From Smittium mucronatum (lineage: Eukaryota; Kickxellomycota; Harpellomycetes; Harpellales; Legeriomycetaceae): a DNA stretch of 28,282 nucleotides. Below the pieces are notes generated by a model, which had not been told where the DNA came from, ran no database searches, and saw nothing but the letters and a program-made list of their open reading frames with translations. Shown here piece after piece: positions 27,353 to 28,282 of this stretch. The position numbers and the translations under genes are program-made. The DNA lies in contig LSSL01003378.1 of the NCBI GenBank assembly GCA_001953115.1, positions 1 through 28,282 on the forward strand. Direction: 5' to 3'. Each line of letters begins with the position of its first letter. Within the stretch, counting starts at the first letter, position 1.

Positions 27353-28212
27353 AATCGATATTAACCTAAAAATATAAAATTAGTTTTCCATCTATATTTT
27401 TGTGAAATTTTGTCAAAAAATGACAGAAATTTTGTTTTATTTAATATATATTATTTAGTAAAACTGATACGGTTTTTTCATTAAGAATTAAGTTCCGAGA
27501 TCGGCGGTATTTCATATAAATCCAGCATTATAAAAAAAAATGCAGTTTAAAGGTTATAATAAAATCAAAAGAGGCAGAAAAAAATAATACTTCTTTCAAA
27601 AAATACGATGTAGACTTTAATTCCAGAAAGTTAAACGATGAATGCATATAATAATTTCAGAGGCTGATGATTTTGATCAAAGATTTGATCCCATCTGGAT
27701 ATTTATTTTTTCTAAGGACAGTTTTGCGTGCCATTTATAGAATCTTGAAGTTTATAATAAATAATTGGAAAAATATGGCTATATCTAGAAAATCAAAATT
27801 TCAATCTCCGATTCAGCCAGTCAAATATTGCAAGAGCTAACCAGGTTTTTTTAAAATGTAAAGCGCACGAAGTTTTAGTTTCTTTTATCAAAGAATAGGA
27901 GATAAATTAGCAATAAAGGATTTTAATATTATTTAAAAATAATTTATGAAGATGTTTACAGTATACAGTTCATGACTGGCGCGGATTTCTTAAGATTTTA
28001 GAGTTTTTTTCGAAATTTTGAGCAAGTTTCCGTTCTTAAAAAACATTTCGAGAAAATAAAAAATATATAATTCAATAAAAAACTCAAATTTGTATGATGG
28101 ATAAAATAAATTTTCACCTTCTACTAATGAATCATCGAATATATTTAATATCAACGAAAAATCGAATATTCCGAATTAAAATGTTTTGAATTAATTGAAT
28201 TAATAGAATTTC
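27353..28212. other. AT-rich intergenic, nothing supported
   Basis: No ORF longer than chance and no recognisable repeat up to the hairpin repeat at the right edge. Confidence 0.5.
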
Positions 28213-28280
28213 AAGCCCCTGAGAGTGAAATACCTTGCCGTGGTTTAGGGGCTTAAAAGTGTACTTTTCGAAGTACACTA
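28213..28280. repeat. 41-bp hairpin repeat, copy 2, with an extra left stem
   Basis: 28240-28280 matches 2320-2360 at 38 of 41 positions. The terminal stem is perfect here: GTGTACTTTTCGAAGTACAC (28260-28279), an 8-bp stem around TTCG. A second 8-bp stem joins AAGCCCCT (28213-28220) to AGGGGCTT (28247-28254), so the two hairpins sit side by side. On the minus strand a TAG (28278-28280) precedes the block exactly as in copy 1, which predicts related coding sequence just beyond the right edge of the window. Confidence 0.75.
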
Positions 28281-28282
28281 GA

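Overview
The window looks like a stretch of a very AT-rich eukaryotic nuclear genome with low gene density. Most of it is A/T-rich sequence with mononucleotide tracts. Recognisable coding sequence sits in a few islands of visibly higher GC. The confident genes read in one exon with the standard code and stop at TAG or TAA. This suits a parasitic or unicellular eukaryote with an expanded, repeat-rich AT-biased genome (some microsporidia, early-diverging fungi and protists look like this). The sequence does not fix the lineage, and I claim none.

Layout. 1-1158: a minus-strand cluster of short ORFs (A, B, C, D), linked by an ATGA stop/start overlap and by an in-frame stop with a hairpin beside it; the last one runs off the left edge. 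1185-1695: several strong hairpins upstream of that cluster. 2358-2837: broken minus-strand coding sequence that ends exactly at a 41-bp hairpin repeat, which recurs at the right edge (28240-28280). 2893-3210: a MITE-like inverted-repeat element. 3211-6008: AT-rich sequence with nothing supported. 6009-6473: a GC-rich island with one 154-codon minus-strand ORF unlike anything around it. 6474-18700: mostly AT-rich sequence with a few coding-like scraps (10.2-11.9 kb and 14.8-15.2 kb) and two long G-tracts.

18.7-25.2 kb is the gene-bearing part: three intact, same-strand paralogues of the MAPEG / microsomal glutathione S-transferase 3 family (19301-19741, 21748-22191, 24770-25213). Each is 146-147 residues with the glutathione-site residues retained. 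Between and around them lie scraps that read like a LINE reverse transcriptase (18731-18990 and 20926-21320), an array of about 265-bp tandem repeats (about 20003-20870), and a 165-bp piggyBac-like MITE with TTAA flanks (23316-23480) plus a shorter relative (about 22861-22940). 25257-25783 and 27146-27352 hold weaker candidate ORFs.

How it fits together. The three MAPEG genes form a local detoxification or lipid-peroxide-handling family that arose by tandem duplication in repeat-rich DNA. Everything else supported is mobile-element debris or unrecognised ORFs. I saw no confirmed tRNA or rRNA gene and no CRISPR array.
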